47,500 nucleotides of DNA from Anaeromyces robustus (Eukaryota > Neocallimastigomycota > Neocallimastigomycetes > Neocallimastigales > Neocallimastigaceae): contig MCFG01000023.1 in NCBI GenBank assembly GCA_002104895.1, positions 142,501-190,000 on the forward strand. The letters are read 5' to 3'. Under the pieces are notes generated by a model, which was not told the DNA's origin, did not search any database, and saw nothing but the letters and a program-made list of their open reading frames with translations. Positions 20,561 through 34,492 of the stretch are shown here, piece after piece; position 1 is the stretch's first letter, and each line of letters begins with the position of its first letter. Position numbers and translations under genes: made by a program.

Positions 20561-22230
20561 TATATATATATTTAATTAAATATAATAGAACCATTCCTTC
20601 GTACTCGTGAATTCCTTTGGCAAGAAGGTCACACTGCTTTCGCTAACAAGAAGGATGCTGATGCTGAAGTTCTTGCTATTCTTGAATTATACCGTCGTGT
20701 TTATGAAGAATTATTAGCTGTTCCAGTTATTTTAGGTAAGAAATCCGAAAAGGAAAAGTTCGCTGGTGGTGATTACACTACTACCTGTGAAGGTTTCATT
20801 CCAGCTGTTGGACGTGGTATTCAAGGTGCCACTTCTCACCACTTAGGTCAAAATTTTGCTAGAATGTTTGGTATTGAATGTGAAAATGAAAACAAGGAAA
20901 AACAATTAGTTTACCAAAACTCTTGGGGTATTACCACCAGAACCATTGGTGTTATGGTTATGGTCCACGGTGATAACAAGGGTTTAGTTTTACCACCAAG
21001 AGTTGCTAGTAAGCAAGTTATTATTATTCCATGTGGTATTAACGCTAAAACTTCTGATGAAGATCGTCAAAAGGTTTACGCTAAGGTTGAAGAACTTGTT
21101 AATACTTTAAAGGCTGGTGGTATTAGAGCTGAATCTGATTGTCGTGATGTTTACACTTCTGGTTGGAAGTACAACCACTGGGAAATGAAGGTAAAAAAAA
21201 AATAATTTTAAAAATATATTCTTTTATAATAAAATTTAAAAAAAAAAAAAAAAAAATAGAAAATAAAAAATAAAAAAATAAAAAATAAGAAATAAAAATA
21301 AAAATTAAAAATAATAATATGATTATATATATATATATATTTAAAAAAAATGAAAATATAAATATTAATTATAATTTTTATTTTTATTGAATAAATCATA
21401 TTTATATATATTCATTAAAACTTATATATATTTTATATATTATATATATCAATAATATTATATCATATATATAATTTAATTTAATAAAGGGTGTTCCAAT
21501 TCGTCTTGAAGTTGGTCCAAGAGATCTCTCTAGCAACGAAGCTCGTTGTGTTCTTCGTTACAATGGTGAAAAGAAACAAATTTCTCTTGACAACATTTGT
21601 GAAACTATTAAGACTCAACTTGATGAAATTCAAGTTGATATGTTAAGAATTGCCAAGGAACAACGTGACTCTCAATTAAAGAGAGTTACTAAGTGGGAAG
21701 ACTTTGTTCCAAACCTTGACAAGAAATGTATCATTCTTACTCCATGGTGTCAAGAAACCAAATGTGAAGAAGAAGTTAAAGAACAAAGTGCTTCAATGTA
21801 AGTTATAACATATAATAAAAAAAAGGATAAAAAAAAAAAAGAAAAGAGAAAAAAAAAAAAAAAAAAAAAAGAAAGAAAGAAAGAAAGAATTAAAATAGTT
21901 TAATATTTTCTTTTTATAAATATATAAAATATTTATAATATATTAATATTTTTTTTTATTTGTATATCATAATGTATTTATTAATATTTTATTTTTATTT
22001 TTTTTAAAATATTTTATGTATATATTTATTCATTTAATTATTTATTTATATTTATTATATAAAAAAGTGCTCTTGCCGATCAACCAGAAGATGAAAAGGC
22101 TCCATCTATGGGTGCTAAGACTTTATGTATGCCATTCAGTGAACCAGATATTCAAGAATCTGAAGGCTTAAAGTGTTTCCACTGTGGTAAACCAGCTACT
22201 AAATGGACTTTATGGGGTAGAAGTTATTAG
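18878..22230 (+). CDS. proS: Prolyl-tRNA synthetase, cytosolic, eukaryote/archaeal type
   Basis: Attaches proline to tRNA-Pro. Eight exons: 18878-18890, 19178-19248, 19460-19553, 19695-19830, 20055-20209, 20589-21190, 21490-21797 and 22068-22230, giving 1542 nt and 513 aa, a normal length for the short form without a fused GluRS or editing domain. After a Lys-rich start ([13 protein letters not shown]) come FPNWYRQ, the class II core with [12 protein letters not shown], motif 2 ([20 protein letters not shown]) and motif 3 ([13 protein letters not shown]), then the anticodon-binding domain. The C-terminal zinc-type domain has cysteines in CQETKC and CFHCGK and ends in WGRSY, as in this family. 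Introns are 140-380 nt, AT-rich and GT...AG. The first exon codes for only four and a third codons. The symbol follows common usage. Confidence 0.95.
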
Positions 22231-22529
22231 AGTGTTTATTATATATTTATCTTTTTATATATATATTATATATATATATAAAAGAAAAATATCATATATA
22301 AACAACGATTTAAATAATTATCTACATAGCGCATAATCATTTTATTAAAATAAAAATAAAAATACAATAATAAAAAAAAATAGTAAAATAATAATAATAT
22401 AAAAATGTATTAATTTACTTTAAGTAAAACAAAATATAAATATAAAAAAAAAATGGAAAAATCAATGAAATATAATTAGAAAATAATTTCATGTATAATA
22501 AAAAAAAAAATCAAATGATAAAAAACTAA

Positions 22530-22571
<42 letters not shown>

Positions 22572-24101
22572 AATAATAATACTGTTTTATAAAAAAAAAT
22601 TTTTTTTTTTTAAATATATAAAGCATAATAATAAATAAAATAAAAAAAAAATAATAACAAAAAAAAAAGGGTTTCTTTTTTAAACTTTTTTGTATTAACC
22701 ATTTCTTCGATTTAGATAGAAACTTTTTTTTATTTTTTAGTAATATTTATAATAGTTTACATGTGATCGATGATAACTCTATAGTGTAGATAATAGAATT
22801 AATAATAATGTTAAGAGTTATAAAAGTAGTTCTAATAATGGAAACAATACATATGTGTAATATCGATATTTTAGGGAATAGAAAAATTGTTAACAGGTAC
22901 CGAATTTATATTTTTTTTTTCAATTGGTGGAAGAGAACCTGGTTTCAATGAAATAACTAACAATTGTCAATATAAAAAGGAATGGAAATGTTTGCTTTTA
23001 AGTGTCAGACTGAGTACATCTAGTACATATTCAAAATCCCCATTCTTGTTGCGATCTGTGGCTCTATAGAATGATATTATACCTATTGTTTGCAAAAGAC
23101 AACATATATTGTTTAATAAATTCAAAACTAACTTCTCCAGGAACATCAATGCTGATAACAAAGTAGAACAGCCTAGTAGAGCCAATGCCGATCCTATTAC
23201 CGACTTAAGTGGAATAGGATAGATCAATTTTACTTTAATTCTATATGTAGTTAATATGAATTTATTGTTTTTTAATGTATTACTATATTACTTTCTACTC
23301 TTCAGTATTATTCATTATTATCTTTATACTCTTCAGTATTATTCATTATTATCTATAATATTTAACAGATTTTTTATTTTTTTAGTATCATTTTTTTTTA
23401 TTATGTGCTTCTTTTTTATGATTCATGTATATTAATATTTAAACTCAATTAAGAGACGATATACAAATTGTGCTTAAAAAAAAAAAATTAAAATGTATTA
23501 TTATTCTATAGAAAATAATTTATATTTATTTAGAAATTAGATCTACTTTTTCCTTCATATATCAAAATATATTATAATATATAATCAATATTTAATATAA
23601 TCAATATTTATTAATAATAATTAAATTTTTATTATTATTTATTATTATTATTCTTTATTATTATTCTTATTTATTATTATGATTTATTATTATATTCCAA
23701 AATTATATATAATTAAATTTTTATTTAATTAAAATAAATAAATATATATATATAATAAATATATAAATATAAATATAAATATATAAATAAAAAATTTATT
23801 CATTTATCTATTATTTATTCATTCATTTATTTATTTATTTTCTATTTAAATTATTTATTTTTTTCCCTTAATCAAATAATAATCATCAAATAAGATATAC
23901 AAAATAGTTATATAAATAAAAAAAAAAGAAAAGAAAAGAAAAGAAATTTAATAAAAAAAAACAAACATTTTTTTTAAAAAAAATTTATCCTATTAATATT
24001 ATATTATTCTTTTAATTAAAGAATAAATAACAACAATAATAATAACTAAAAGGAATATTATAGAGTTATTATTAATAAGATATATATATAAATAAACAAA
24101 A
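22231..24101. other. Intergenic region between proS and sac1
   Basis: Holds the proS 3' end, an A-run of about 32 (22536-22567), an island of higher GC (22880-23230, listed separately), a 31-bp tandem duplication of TACTCTTCAGTATTATTCAT... (23296-23357), TTA-rich arrays and an AAAAG repeat (23930-23945) shortly before the sac1 start. No supported gene. Confidence 0.5.
22880..23230. other. Unexplained island of higher GC, relic or ncRNA
   Basis: About 350 bases with clearly more G and C than anything around them. Both strands have open stretches of 60-86 codons, but all begin at TTG rather than ATG, and the codons used (GCC, CGC, CTG, GAG, TCG) are unlike the neighbouring genes. No clear splice sites, tRNA boxes or terminal repeats were seen. 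It may be a fragment of a decayed gene or mobile element on the minus strand, or a non-coding RNA, since such RNAs stand out by GC in this kind of genome. Family unknown. Confidence 0.35.
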
Positions 24102-25567
24102 ATGATTCACCAAAATTTAAATCTGTACGTAAAAAAAAAAATAAAAAAATATATAAATATGTTTATCATTAATAATAATATCAATTTATATTTTTATATT
24201 TAATAAATATAAATATATATATACATAATTTTCATCTTAAAATGAAAGAATATATTTATTATTTTTGATATAAATTTAAAAATCTTTTTTTTTTTATTAA
24301 ACATTAATTATGATTATTTAAATATATAAAATATTATATTATAGTCATATTACTAATGGAAGCTTTATCATTGAACCACAAACCAATGAAAAAGTAAAGA
24401 ACAATTTAATTATTGAAAAAAGTACTGGAAATGTTTCTTTAGGTATAATATCAAGCTAATTTAAATATATAAAATATGAATATAAATATCAATCAATAAA
24501 AATAATATATAAATGATAACATATTAAATGGATGATAATATTAATAAATATTATATATAAATAATAAATAAATAAATATTTATTTATTTGTTGTATATAA
24601 ATATATACATTTTATATTTAATTTTATAAATTTTAAAAAGGCGAATACACACTTGGTATTAATTCCGAAAAAGTTATCCCAATTTATGGTATTTTTGGTA
24701 CCATTCAAATTAATTCAGGTATTTAAAAAAAAAAAACTTTATTTTTATTATTATTATTATTACTGTTATTACTATTGTTATTATTACTATTATAATTATT
24801 AAAATTATCATTTTATAATTAAATGGATTAAACTTATATTATTCCAATATATATGAATTAAATTATTAAAAAAATTTTAAAATTTCTTTTTATTTATTTA
24901 TTTATACACACATAAATATATATATATATAACATTAAAACATAAATTTTTTATTTAAAAAGGTGCTGTTTTAATTGTTATAACTGAAAAAGAAAAAATTG
25001 GTGATATTTATGGTTGTGAACTTTTCAAAGTTAAAAAAGTTGGTATTTACCCATGTACTAAAAATGATTCTCGTTTAACTGCATCTCAAGTAAATTTTTT
25101 TTTTTTTTTATCATTTATTATCATTTTTATTTTTATTTATATTTATATTTTTATTTCTTGTTTTTTTTTTTTTATAAAAAATAAAATAAATAATATAATA
25201 AATATTAATAAAATAATACATTTATTATTTATATATTTATTTATTTATTTATAAATATATTATCTCATTTTAAAAATAATAATAATAACAAAACAATAAA
25301 ACAATAATATGAATAAAAAAAATAAAACAATATAATAATAATAACACAATAAATAATAACAACATGATATATAAATAAATATATATAAAAATTTTATTAT
25401 TCATATATAAATAGAAAAATGATGACCAAATTTATTTATCTATGATTACTGATGTTTTCAAACAATGTAATTTCTATTTCTCATATCAACGTGATATTAC
25501 TCACAATGCTCAAAATAAATTTGATGTTACTAAACCAACTTGGAGTACTGTAAGTTAAAACTCCATT

Positions 25568-25613
<46 letters not shown>

Positions 25614-26067
25614 CTATTTTTTTCATTATTATTATTATAAAATATTAATATTCACGTAAAAATAATAATATAATTAATTGCTTTTTTTTTTTTTTTTTTT
25701 GTATAACATATGATATTAAAATTATACAAACATATGATATTAAAATTATATATATATTATTAATTATATTTAAAAATATTTATAATTTTTAAATATTGAA
25801 AATATTAATTATGATAATTAAAAATACTACAAAATAATAATAACAACAACAACAACAACAACAATAATAATAATATAAATAATAATTAATAACTAATAAA
25901 AAAATAAAGGCTGATGGTCGTTTCTATTGGAACTATTATATGCAAAAATCTATCATTGATTTAGCTTCCCAAAACCCAAATGCTGGTGTATGAATAAAAA
26001 AAATTTTTAATAATAATAATAATATTAATAATTATATAACATATAAATATTTAATTAAAGAAAAGAA

Positions 26068-26111
<44 letters not shown>

Positions 26112-26239
26112 CATTTGTTTTAATATTTATTTATTATTTATTGTTTATTATTTATTTTATATATTTAATAAAAGTTTGATGATTTCATTCTTCCAGTTAT
26201 TTGTGGATGTAAGTAAATAAATACATAAAAAATATAGTA

Positions 26240-26273
<34 letters not shown>

Positions 26274-27524
26274 TTTATTATATATAAATATATTGTATTA
26301 TTTATTTTTTGACTTATTTAAACTTTTTTTTTTCTTTATCTTTATCTCTAATTATATATATATATTAATTATTCATCAACTTTTTTTAAAAAAAATATTT
26401 TTTTTTTTCTTTTGAAGTTTGTGCTATTCGTCCAACTGCTATTAATAATCAACCATTTGTCTTCGCTATTATATCTCGTCGTAGTAGATTTAGAGTTGGT
26501 AAGTTTAAAAATAATTATATTATTTATATTTTTATCCAAAATTAAAAATAATAAATATATATATATAATAAATAATAAATATTTTAAATATAAATATATA
26601 TATTTTTTAATTATTATTATTATATTAGGTACCAGATATAATAGAAGAGGTATTGATGATGAAGGTAATGTAGCTAATTACGTTGAAACTGAACAATATG
26701 TATATTTAGAATCAAATAGAGAATATTATTCATATGTTCAAACTAGAGGTTCTATACCATTATACTGGCAACAAGTTATCAATATTAAATATTACCCAAG
26801 ATTATTCGTTGAACCAAATATTTTAACTGTAAGAGAAAATATATATATATATATAATTAATAAAATTAAAAAATAATAATAATAAAATAGCATTTATATA
26901 TATATAATATTATATATTTATTTATTATAATATATTATTACATTATTAATTATTATTAAATATAATATATATAACAATAAATTAATTATTATTTCATTTT
27001 TTTTTTATATATTTAATATTTATTTAATATATAATTTTAATTTTATCAGAGAGAATCATTCAGAAAGCATTTCAAAGAACAACGTGAAAGATATGGTGGT
27101 CAAATTGTTATCAATTTAATTAATAAGCATGGTTATGAATTACATATTGGTAACGAATTTGCTAAACAACTTGAAGATTTACATGATGATCGTATCACGT
27201 AATTATTATTAATATATATATATAAATAATTAATAATTTATGTATTATATTATATTATATGAAATTAAATATTAAAATTTATATATTTCTTTTTTTAATT
27301 TAAATATATATTTAATGTTTTTTTTTTTTTTTTTTTGTTATTTTTTTTATGTATCTTTTTTTTTTTTTTTTTAATTTTTTAATTTTATTTAGTTACGTTC
27401 ACTTTGATTTCCATAAAGAATGTGGTAAAATGAAGTGGCACAGACTTTCACTTCTTATGGATCAAATTGAAGATAATTTAGTCAAACAAGGGTTAGTAAT
27501 ATTATATAAAATATTTATAATAAG

Positions 27525-27555
<31 letters not shown>

Positions 27556-28099
27556 AAAAGTAGATAAAAATTAATAAATTAATAAATAAATAAATAAATA
27601 AAATCAACAAAATAAAATAATTATTAATATTAATGATTTATATATATATATATATATTTAAAAAAATTTATTATGAATATTAATTGTATATTATATATTA
27701 TAAATTATATATTATATATTATATATTATAGTTATTACCATGTTAATGGAAATGGTCAAGTTGTTCAAGAACAATCTTCAGTTTGTAGAACAAATTGTAT
27801 GGATTGTCTTGACCGTACAAATGTTGTTCAAAGTGTCTTAGCTCGTCGTGCCTTAAATTATCAACTTCGTGAATCAGGTGTTTTAGGTCCACAACAAAAG
27901 GTTGAAGATGCTCAAGAATTTATTAATATGTTTAATAATGGTAAATATATTTTTAAAAATAAATAAACGAAAGCATATAAAAATATAAAATAATATATTG
28001 AAAAAATTAAAAATTAAAAATTAAAAATAAAAAATATATATAAAAATATAATATATAAAATAATATACAATATATATAATGCATCCTTAATTAAATAAT

Positions 28100-28191
<92 letters not shown>

Positions 28192-28658
28192 TTATACATT
28201 TATATATTTATAACTTTTATAAAAAAAAATAGTTTGGGCTGACAATGCAAATGCTATGAGTATTCAATACTCTGGTACTAATGCTTTAAAGACTGACTTT
28301 ACTCGTACTGGTAAGAGAACTAAGATGGGTGCCATGAATGATTTACAAAATTCTATTGTTAGATATGTTAAGAATAATTTCAAGGATGGAATTCGTCAAG
28401 TAAGGATAAAATATATATATTAAATAATAATATATTTATAATAAAAAAAAAATAGTATTTTTTTTATTTTCGAATAAAATATATATTGACTTTATATAAA
28501 TAATAATTGATTTAATATAATATAAATATAATAATATAATAATATAGGATGGTTTCGATTTCTTCCTTGGTAATTATGTTGTTAACCGTGATGGTCCATC
28601 ACCATTTGTTTCAACTAAATCACCAAGAGCTAAAGTTGTAAATATTAATTTTCAGTAT

Positions 28659-28690
<32 letters not shown>

Positions 28691-29249
28691 TAAATTCATA
28701 TATATATATACAATTTGTAATATAAATAATTATATAAAATACTAATTTAAATATATATATATTATTATTTATCTAAATAATTAATAAGCTTCCATTCGCC
28801 TTTATTGGTTCAACTATTATGTTATTATTATCAATCTTTAGAAGAGGTATATAAAAATAATAGAAATATTTAATATATATAAATTATCTTCCCTTATATA
28901 TTATTTTTAAATAAATAGATATAATTTTATTTTATTCATAGATTTCATTCATCAATTAACTAAATAATTAATCTATTAAATATTCATATCATTATCATTT
29001 TTCTAAAAAAAAAAATTTTTTTTTTTCATTTATATAGAATTAACTAGCTCTGCTATTATAGAAATTGTATTCTGGTTACTTTTAATTGTTGGTATTACTC
29101 AACAAATTATAAGTAATGGTGAAGATTTTGTAAACAAACCATCATTAATTAGACCAGCATATACCAGTTCAGCTTCATCTCAAGAATATGGTCGTGGTGC
29201 ACCAATTCAATTGAATGATATTAACATTAGAAAAGACAAGGAAAAATAA
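24102..29249 (+). CDS. sac1: Sac1-type phosphoinositide phosphatase
   Basis: Dephosphorylates PI4P (and PI3P) at ER and Golgi membranes. Sixteen exons: 24102-24124, 24345-24442, 24641-24718, 24962-25089, 25415-25549, 25910-25987, 26175-26208, 26418-26498, 26629-26828, 27050-27198, 27393-27491, 27732-27940, 28233-28399, 28548-28637, 28789-28846 and 29038-29249. These give 1839 nt and 612 aa, close to the usual size. The SAC domain fills most of the protein, with [20 protein letters not shown] in the middle and the catalytic CX5R loop [12 protein letters not shown] (Cys390 to Arg396). Two hydrophobic helices lie at about 524-540 and 547-567, the expected tail anchor. The C-terminus KDKEK fits the K-x-K-x-x COPI retrieval signal. 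Introns contain extreme simple repeats, including a T-run of over 40 and an AAT array. Confidence 0.95.
25569..25613. repeat. Poly(T) run in sac1 intron 5
   Basis: More than 40 consecutive T residues shortly after the donor site of the intron that follows exon 25415-25549. Exact length is liable to sequencing error. Confidence 0.9.
28108..28190. repeat. (AAT)n microsatellite in sac1 intron 12
   Basis: About 27 AAT units between exons ending at 27940 and starting at 28233. Its reverse strand is read as a poly-leucine open frame, which is an artefact. Confidence 0.95.
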
Positions 29250-29588
29250 ATATAAATAGAAAATATAAATAAAAAAAAGAAATATTTATATACATATCTA
29301 ATATCAATAATACTCTGAAAAGAAAGAAAAAAGAAAAAATAATTAAAAAAAATTTTTTTTTAATATATAACTTTATCAATTTACATTTTAATATTATTTT
29401 TTTTTTTTATTCTTTAATATACGTTTTAATAATTTTTTTTTTATTTAATTAAAAAAAAAAAAAAAAAAAGGAAAAAAAAATTATATATATATATTTTTAT
29501 AATATTTATAATATTTATAATTTTTATAATTTTTATAATGATAATAATACAAAAGATAAAATAAAATAAAAAATTATAAATAAAAAAG

Positions 29589-29622
<34 letters not shown>

Positions 29623-30980
29623 ATAAATAAATCAAATAAAAAAAAAATTTAGTATAATAAAAAGTATATAGATAATATATAATATATAGTTTATTTCTTT
29701 TTATTAAATTATTTTTTTTTTTAAAGTTTTTTTAATAAATAAATAAATAAATAATAGTAATAATAATAATAACATTTAAAAATACAATAGAAAAATTAGT
29801 ATATATATAAAAAAAGAAAAATTAAAAAAAAAAAAAAAAAAGTAAAAATGAAAATAATATTTTTTAATAAATAAATATATATATATATATATATAATACT
29901 TAAAAATATTAGTCATAATAATAAAAAAGTGATAATAGCAAATAATAGCAATAATTAACAATAAACAATAATTAACAAAAAAAAAATAAAAATAAAAATA
30001 GAAATAAACAACAATTAAAAATAAAAATAATAAAACAAAAAATAAAATAATATATTAAAATAATAATAATATCAAACTATAAATATTATAAATATACAAA
30101 TATATATTATAATAATATAATAATATAATAAATAAAAATAAAAAAAAATTAATTAAAAAAAAAAAAAAGAACTTCTTTATACATAGATTTTAATATATTT
30201 ATATATTTTTTATGTTATGTATATATATACAATTTTATACAATATTATATACTCATTTTTTTATGTTCATTATAAATGATATATGTCATAATTATAAAAT
30301 ATAATCATTTTATTTAATATTTTCACTGATTTTTGGTTTTTGTCTTTCTTGGTTTTTTTTTATACTTGAAGAATATGATTAAAAATCTAATTTTTTTTTT
30401 TTCAGGTTATTCTTGATTTAACCAAAATATTAATAATTAATTATTTTTTATTAATTTCATTATTCTATCAATCTGATGTAGGAACAGTATATTCTTAATT
30501 TAATGTTTTTTTTTTTTTTTTTTTTAAGTTTATTAATATTATTGATAATTTTCATTAATATTAGCTTATAAATATTGGAAATTTGAAATTAATTCTTTTA
30601 AATTTATGAAGTATTTTAATAAAATCATTTCTACTTTTAAAATATCCTGAAAAATAATCTATATATGAGTTTTTTTTTTTAAAAAAAAAAAAAAGATTTC
30701 TTCAAAGATTCATAACTTAATCTCGATATTGTACATTCATTCAAATTCAGTTAAACATATTCATTAATATTTTTAAAAATAATGATTTAAATATTATATA
30801 CTGCTTAATTTCATCTAGGAAATCTCTATTTTCAACTTATTTTTTAGAATTTGTTCATCTTTACATTTAAATACAGCATATTTTACACTGCTATTTTGTA
30901 CATTAATGATATAAATAATCACTTAATTTTTTTTTTTTTTTTGTTAAAAAAAAAAAAAAAAAGGAAATAAATAATTTAAT

Positions 30981-31036
<56 letters not shown>

Positions 31037-31277
31037 TTTCAATATTATACAGTATGATTAATAAAGTTTAAATATATAATAAAACTTTAAATATCATAGA
31101 TTTAATTAATTATTAAAAAAAAATATAATTTTATTTACATATATTTCAATTTAATTATGTATAAAGAATTTCTTTCGAAATTATTATACATATAAATTAT
31201 TTAGTAATAATAAAAAAAAAAAAGAAAAATCTTTAAGATGTCTTTACCTATAGTAAAGGAATTTTTATATATATATA

Positions 31278-31314
<37 letters not shown>

Positions 31315-31634
31315 TTATTATCATTAATTAATTAAATAATTATATAAAAATTATAATAGATTTTTACAACTGAAAGAAAAAAAAAAAAAAAAGAAAGTTT
31401 AAATAATAGTGTAACATATTCATTGTTAAATAGAGTATTCCATATAAAATAAAAGTTAACTTTATTGTTATTTTTATTAATTAATTATTTATATATATTT
31501 ATTTATATATTTATTTTATTATAATTATTATTCATGTAATTACTTATTAGAAAAAATTCTTTTTTTTTTTTTTATTATAATATATAAACGTAATATAGTA
31601 TATAAAAACATTGATGAAAAGAAAAACTATAAAA

Positions 31635-31665
<31 letters not shown>

Positions 31666-31871
31666 TATAAGAATTATATTTATAATTAAAAAGTTGATTT
31701 TTGATTTTATTTTCTTTACATTTACATTTATAATTTTTAGCCAATCGAATTTAACGTATAATAAAAAATATATGTTTCTATCAAAAGAAATTTTGTATAA
31801 TTATTATTTTTCTTATTTATATAAATATTAATAAAATATTAATAAAAATATAAATATATTATTTAAAGAAA
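29250..31871. other. Long intergenic region between sac1 and the METTL5-like gene
   Basis: Mostly homopolymer and dinucleotide runs, for example A-runs at 29590-29620 and 31280-31308, AT repeats at 30985-31018 and T-runs at 31019-31040. The only part with more even composition is 30290-30930, treated as a possible minus-strand relic. No supported gene. Confidence 0.5.
30290..30930 (-). pseudogene. Possible decayed gene on the minus strand
   Basis: Reading the minus strand, short open pieces with balanced, protein-like composition follow each other in different frames: VQNSSVKYAVFKCKDEQILK (about 30870), then GYFKSRNDFIKILHKFKRIN (about 30620), then FLHQIDRIMKLIKNN (about 30460). They are separated by stops and A-runs. 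No family recognised. Chance open frames in AT-rich DNA are usually Lys/Asn/Ile/Tyr-only, and these are slightly richer, hence the weak call. Confidence 0.2.
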
Positions 31872-34093
31872 ATGATAAAATTAAAGCAATTAGAAAGTAA
31901 TTTATTTTTTTTTTCTCCTCATATTGTTATTAAAATTTCTACTCAATAAATAATTATTTATATATATATATATTTGATATTTTTTATAATAATAAAATTA
32001 ACTAATTTTTTTTTATAAAAAAAAGTTAACAACAAAAAATATATATCTCATTATTAACTTTATTTTATTTTAATTATCAATAAAGGTTTATTACAAGATG
32101 TTGACGTTTTCGAAAAACCAAGTAATTATGTTATTTTAAAACCTATATAACAAATAACAATGATATATGAAATATTTGATTAAATATTTAAAAATAAAAA
32201 ATTATTTTTTATATCAATATCAATTATATATTCTTATTGTTTTTATTAGAAATTCAATTTGAACAATATCCAACGTCAGCACATATAGGTATATTTTTTT
32301 TCCATGAATTTCTATTATTTATTTTATCCAATTAAACTTAAATTTCTATAATAAATATAATTATATTATTATTTATTATATTACAATAATTCTTTAATAA
32401 TATTTAATTAAATATATTCAATACATTAAATCATTAAATTGAAAAAATAACAATTTATATTAAATATAATAAAAGCTTCAAGAATGCTTTATACAGCACA
32501 AAGTATGTATGATGATATTGAAGATAAAATTGTTGCTGATTTAGGTTGTGGATGGTAATTAAAATTGGAAATTTAAATTTTTAAATTCTGAAATTCGAAT
32601 TTTGAAATTTGTATTGTAGAATTGAAAAAACATAATTATTTTTTGTTAAATTACATTTCTTAATTTTTAATATATATATATTTTTTTTTATTCTCATATC
32701 ATTACTTATATTTTAATAAAGTGGTGTTTTAAGTATAGGAGGTAAGTAATTCTAAAAATGATAAAAAAAAAAAAAAAAAGAAAAAACATTTATAAAATTA
32801 AAGTATTTGAAAAAAAAAAGAAAAAACATTTATAAAATTAAAGTATTTGAATGAATTTGCTAAAAAATTAAAAATTTTTTAATTACTTTTTTTTTAATTA
32901 TAATAGCCAATCAATTAGGTGCTCTATATAATTTTGCTTTTGATATTGATGATGATGCTTTAGCAATTGTACTTATAATGCTTATATTATTTTTAAATTT
33001 TATTAATATATTTTCCAATTAATTATACTTTTCATTCAATTAACTTTTTCAAACAAAAAATTTTTAATTAATCAATATAAAGTGTCGTGAAAATATGGAA
33101 GGCTTTGAAATTGAAAATATGGATTTAATAAAAGTAGATGTTGAAACATTATCTCTAAGAGATAAAGTTGATACCGTTTTTATGGTAATATATATATAAA
33201 TATATTAATATTATAATTTTGTATTAAAATAAAAATTATTAATTAAAATATTATTATAATTAAAATATTATTTTTTTTCTCTAATAAGAATCCACCTTTT
33301 GGAACAAAAACTCATAAAGGAATTGATATGGTATTTTTAAAAAAAGCAATTGATGTAAGTAAGAAAAAGAAAATATCAAAATATCATATATATAAGAATA
33401 AAAATATATTGTACATATAATTATTGATAATATTAACACATATTTAATTTAATATTAACAAATTTTATGATAAAAAGATATCTACAAGAGCTGTATATAG
33501 TCTTCATAAAACCTCAACAAGAGAAGTAAATATTAATAATAATAGAAAATATAAAATAATAAATATAATAAGAATAAAATTTATCATTATAAATAAAATA
33601 TATATATACTATTATATTAATAATAGCTAAAAAAAAAAAATTTTTTTTTTCTTTATAGCATATCTTTAAAAAAGCAAAAGAATGGGGTGTATCATGTGAA
33701 GTTGTTGCCGAATTAAGAGTAATTTTTATTATTAATACATTTTTATTTTTTAATTATATATTTAATTAATAATATATTTTAATGTATTTTTTTTTATTTT
33801 ATTTTATTTTATTTTATTTAATTTTTTTTCATCAGTATGATATACCAGCAATGTATAAATTTCATAAAAAGAAGTCAGTTGATATTCAAGGTAAAATTAT
33901 TATTATCAATAATTTTATTATTAACAATATAAATACAATAGTAATAATAGTAATAATACTATTGATTCTTTGTTTTCGATATAATATAAGTTATCAAAAT
34001 ATTACTATATTAATATAAATATTTATATATATATATATATATATCATTTTAGTTGACTTTTTAAGATTTGCTCATCCTGATGATCAAGAATAA
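31872..34093 (+). CDS. mettl5: METTL5-type 18S rRNA N6-adenosine methyltransferase
   Basis: Orthologue of METTL5, which with TRMT112 makes one m6A in 18S rRNA. Twelve exons: 31872-31896, 32086-32121, 32250-32288, 32476-32554, 32722-32741, 32907-32968, 33083-33184, 33289-33354, 33478-33525, 33659-33718, 33836-33890 and 34053-34093. These total 633 nt, 210 aa, against 209 in human. The N-terminus MIKLKQLESLLQDVDVFEKP and EQYPTSAHIASRMLYTA match METTL5. The SAM-binding motif VADLGCGCGVLSI, the acidic FDIDDDAL loop, the catalytic NPPF (residues 122-125), AVYSLHKTSTREH and YKFHKKKSVDI are all intact. The last residues (VDFLRFAHPDDQE) fit the family plus a short acidic tail. The smallest exon is 20 nt. 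Confidence 0.95.
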
Positions 34094-34458
34094 AACTTAA
34101 AAAATATTTTTTACTGTATATTCAAAAAAATTTTTTTTATGATTTTATTTTTTTTAAAAAAACTTATACTATTAAAGAATATACTCTTTATAACTGGTTA
34201 TATAACAATGTAGTTTTTCTTTTTCTTTTCTTTTTCTTATATATTATAAATCTTATTTTAAAAAATAAATACTTGAAAAAACGTATAAGTATTCATATTT
34301 TATAATAGTAATATCTATAATATTTATATTAAATCATATAAAAACTTAATAATAAAAATTAAAAATATAAAAAAAATAGCATAATTCACATAAAATATAA
34401 AATATATATAAATATATATTTATATATTGTTTTGTCTTGATTTATATCTTCTTTTTTT

Positions 34459-34492
<34 letters not shown>

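Noticed and set aside
22887-23227. Protein genes on either strand in the GC-rich island, including an EF-hand-like DRNKNGDFEY
   Set aside because: No ATG starts, competing open frames on both strands and no splice sites; the EF-hand resemblance is short and probably chance.
28014-28199. Antisense poly-leucine protein
   Set aside because: It is the reverse reading of the AAT microsatellite in a sac1 intron.
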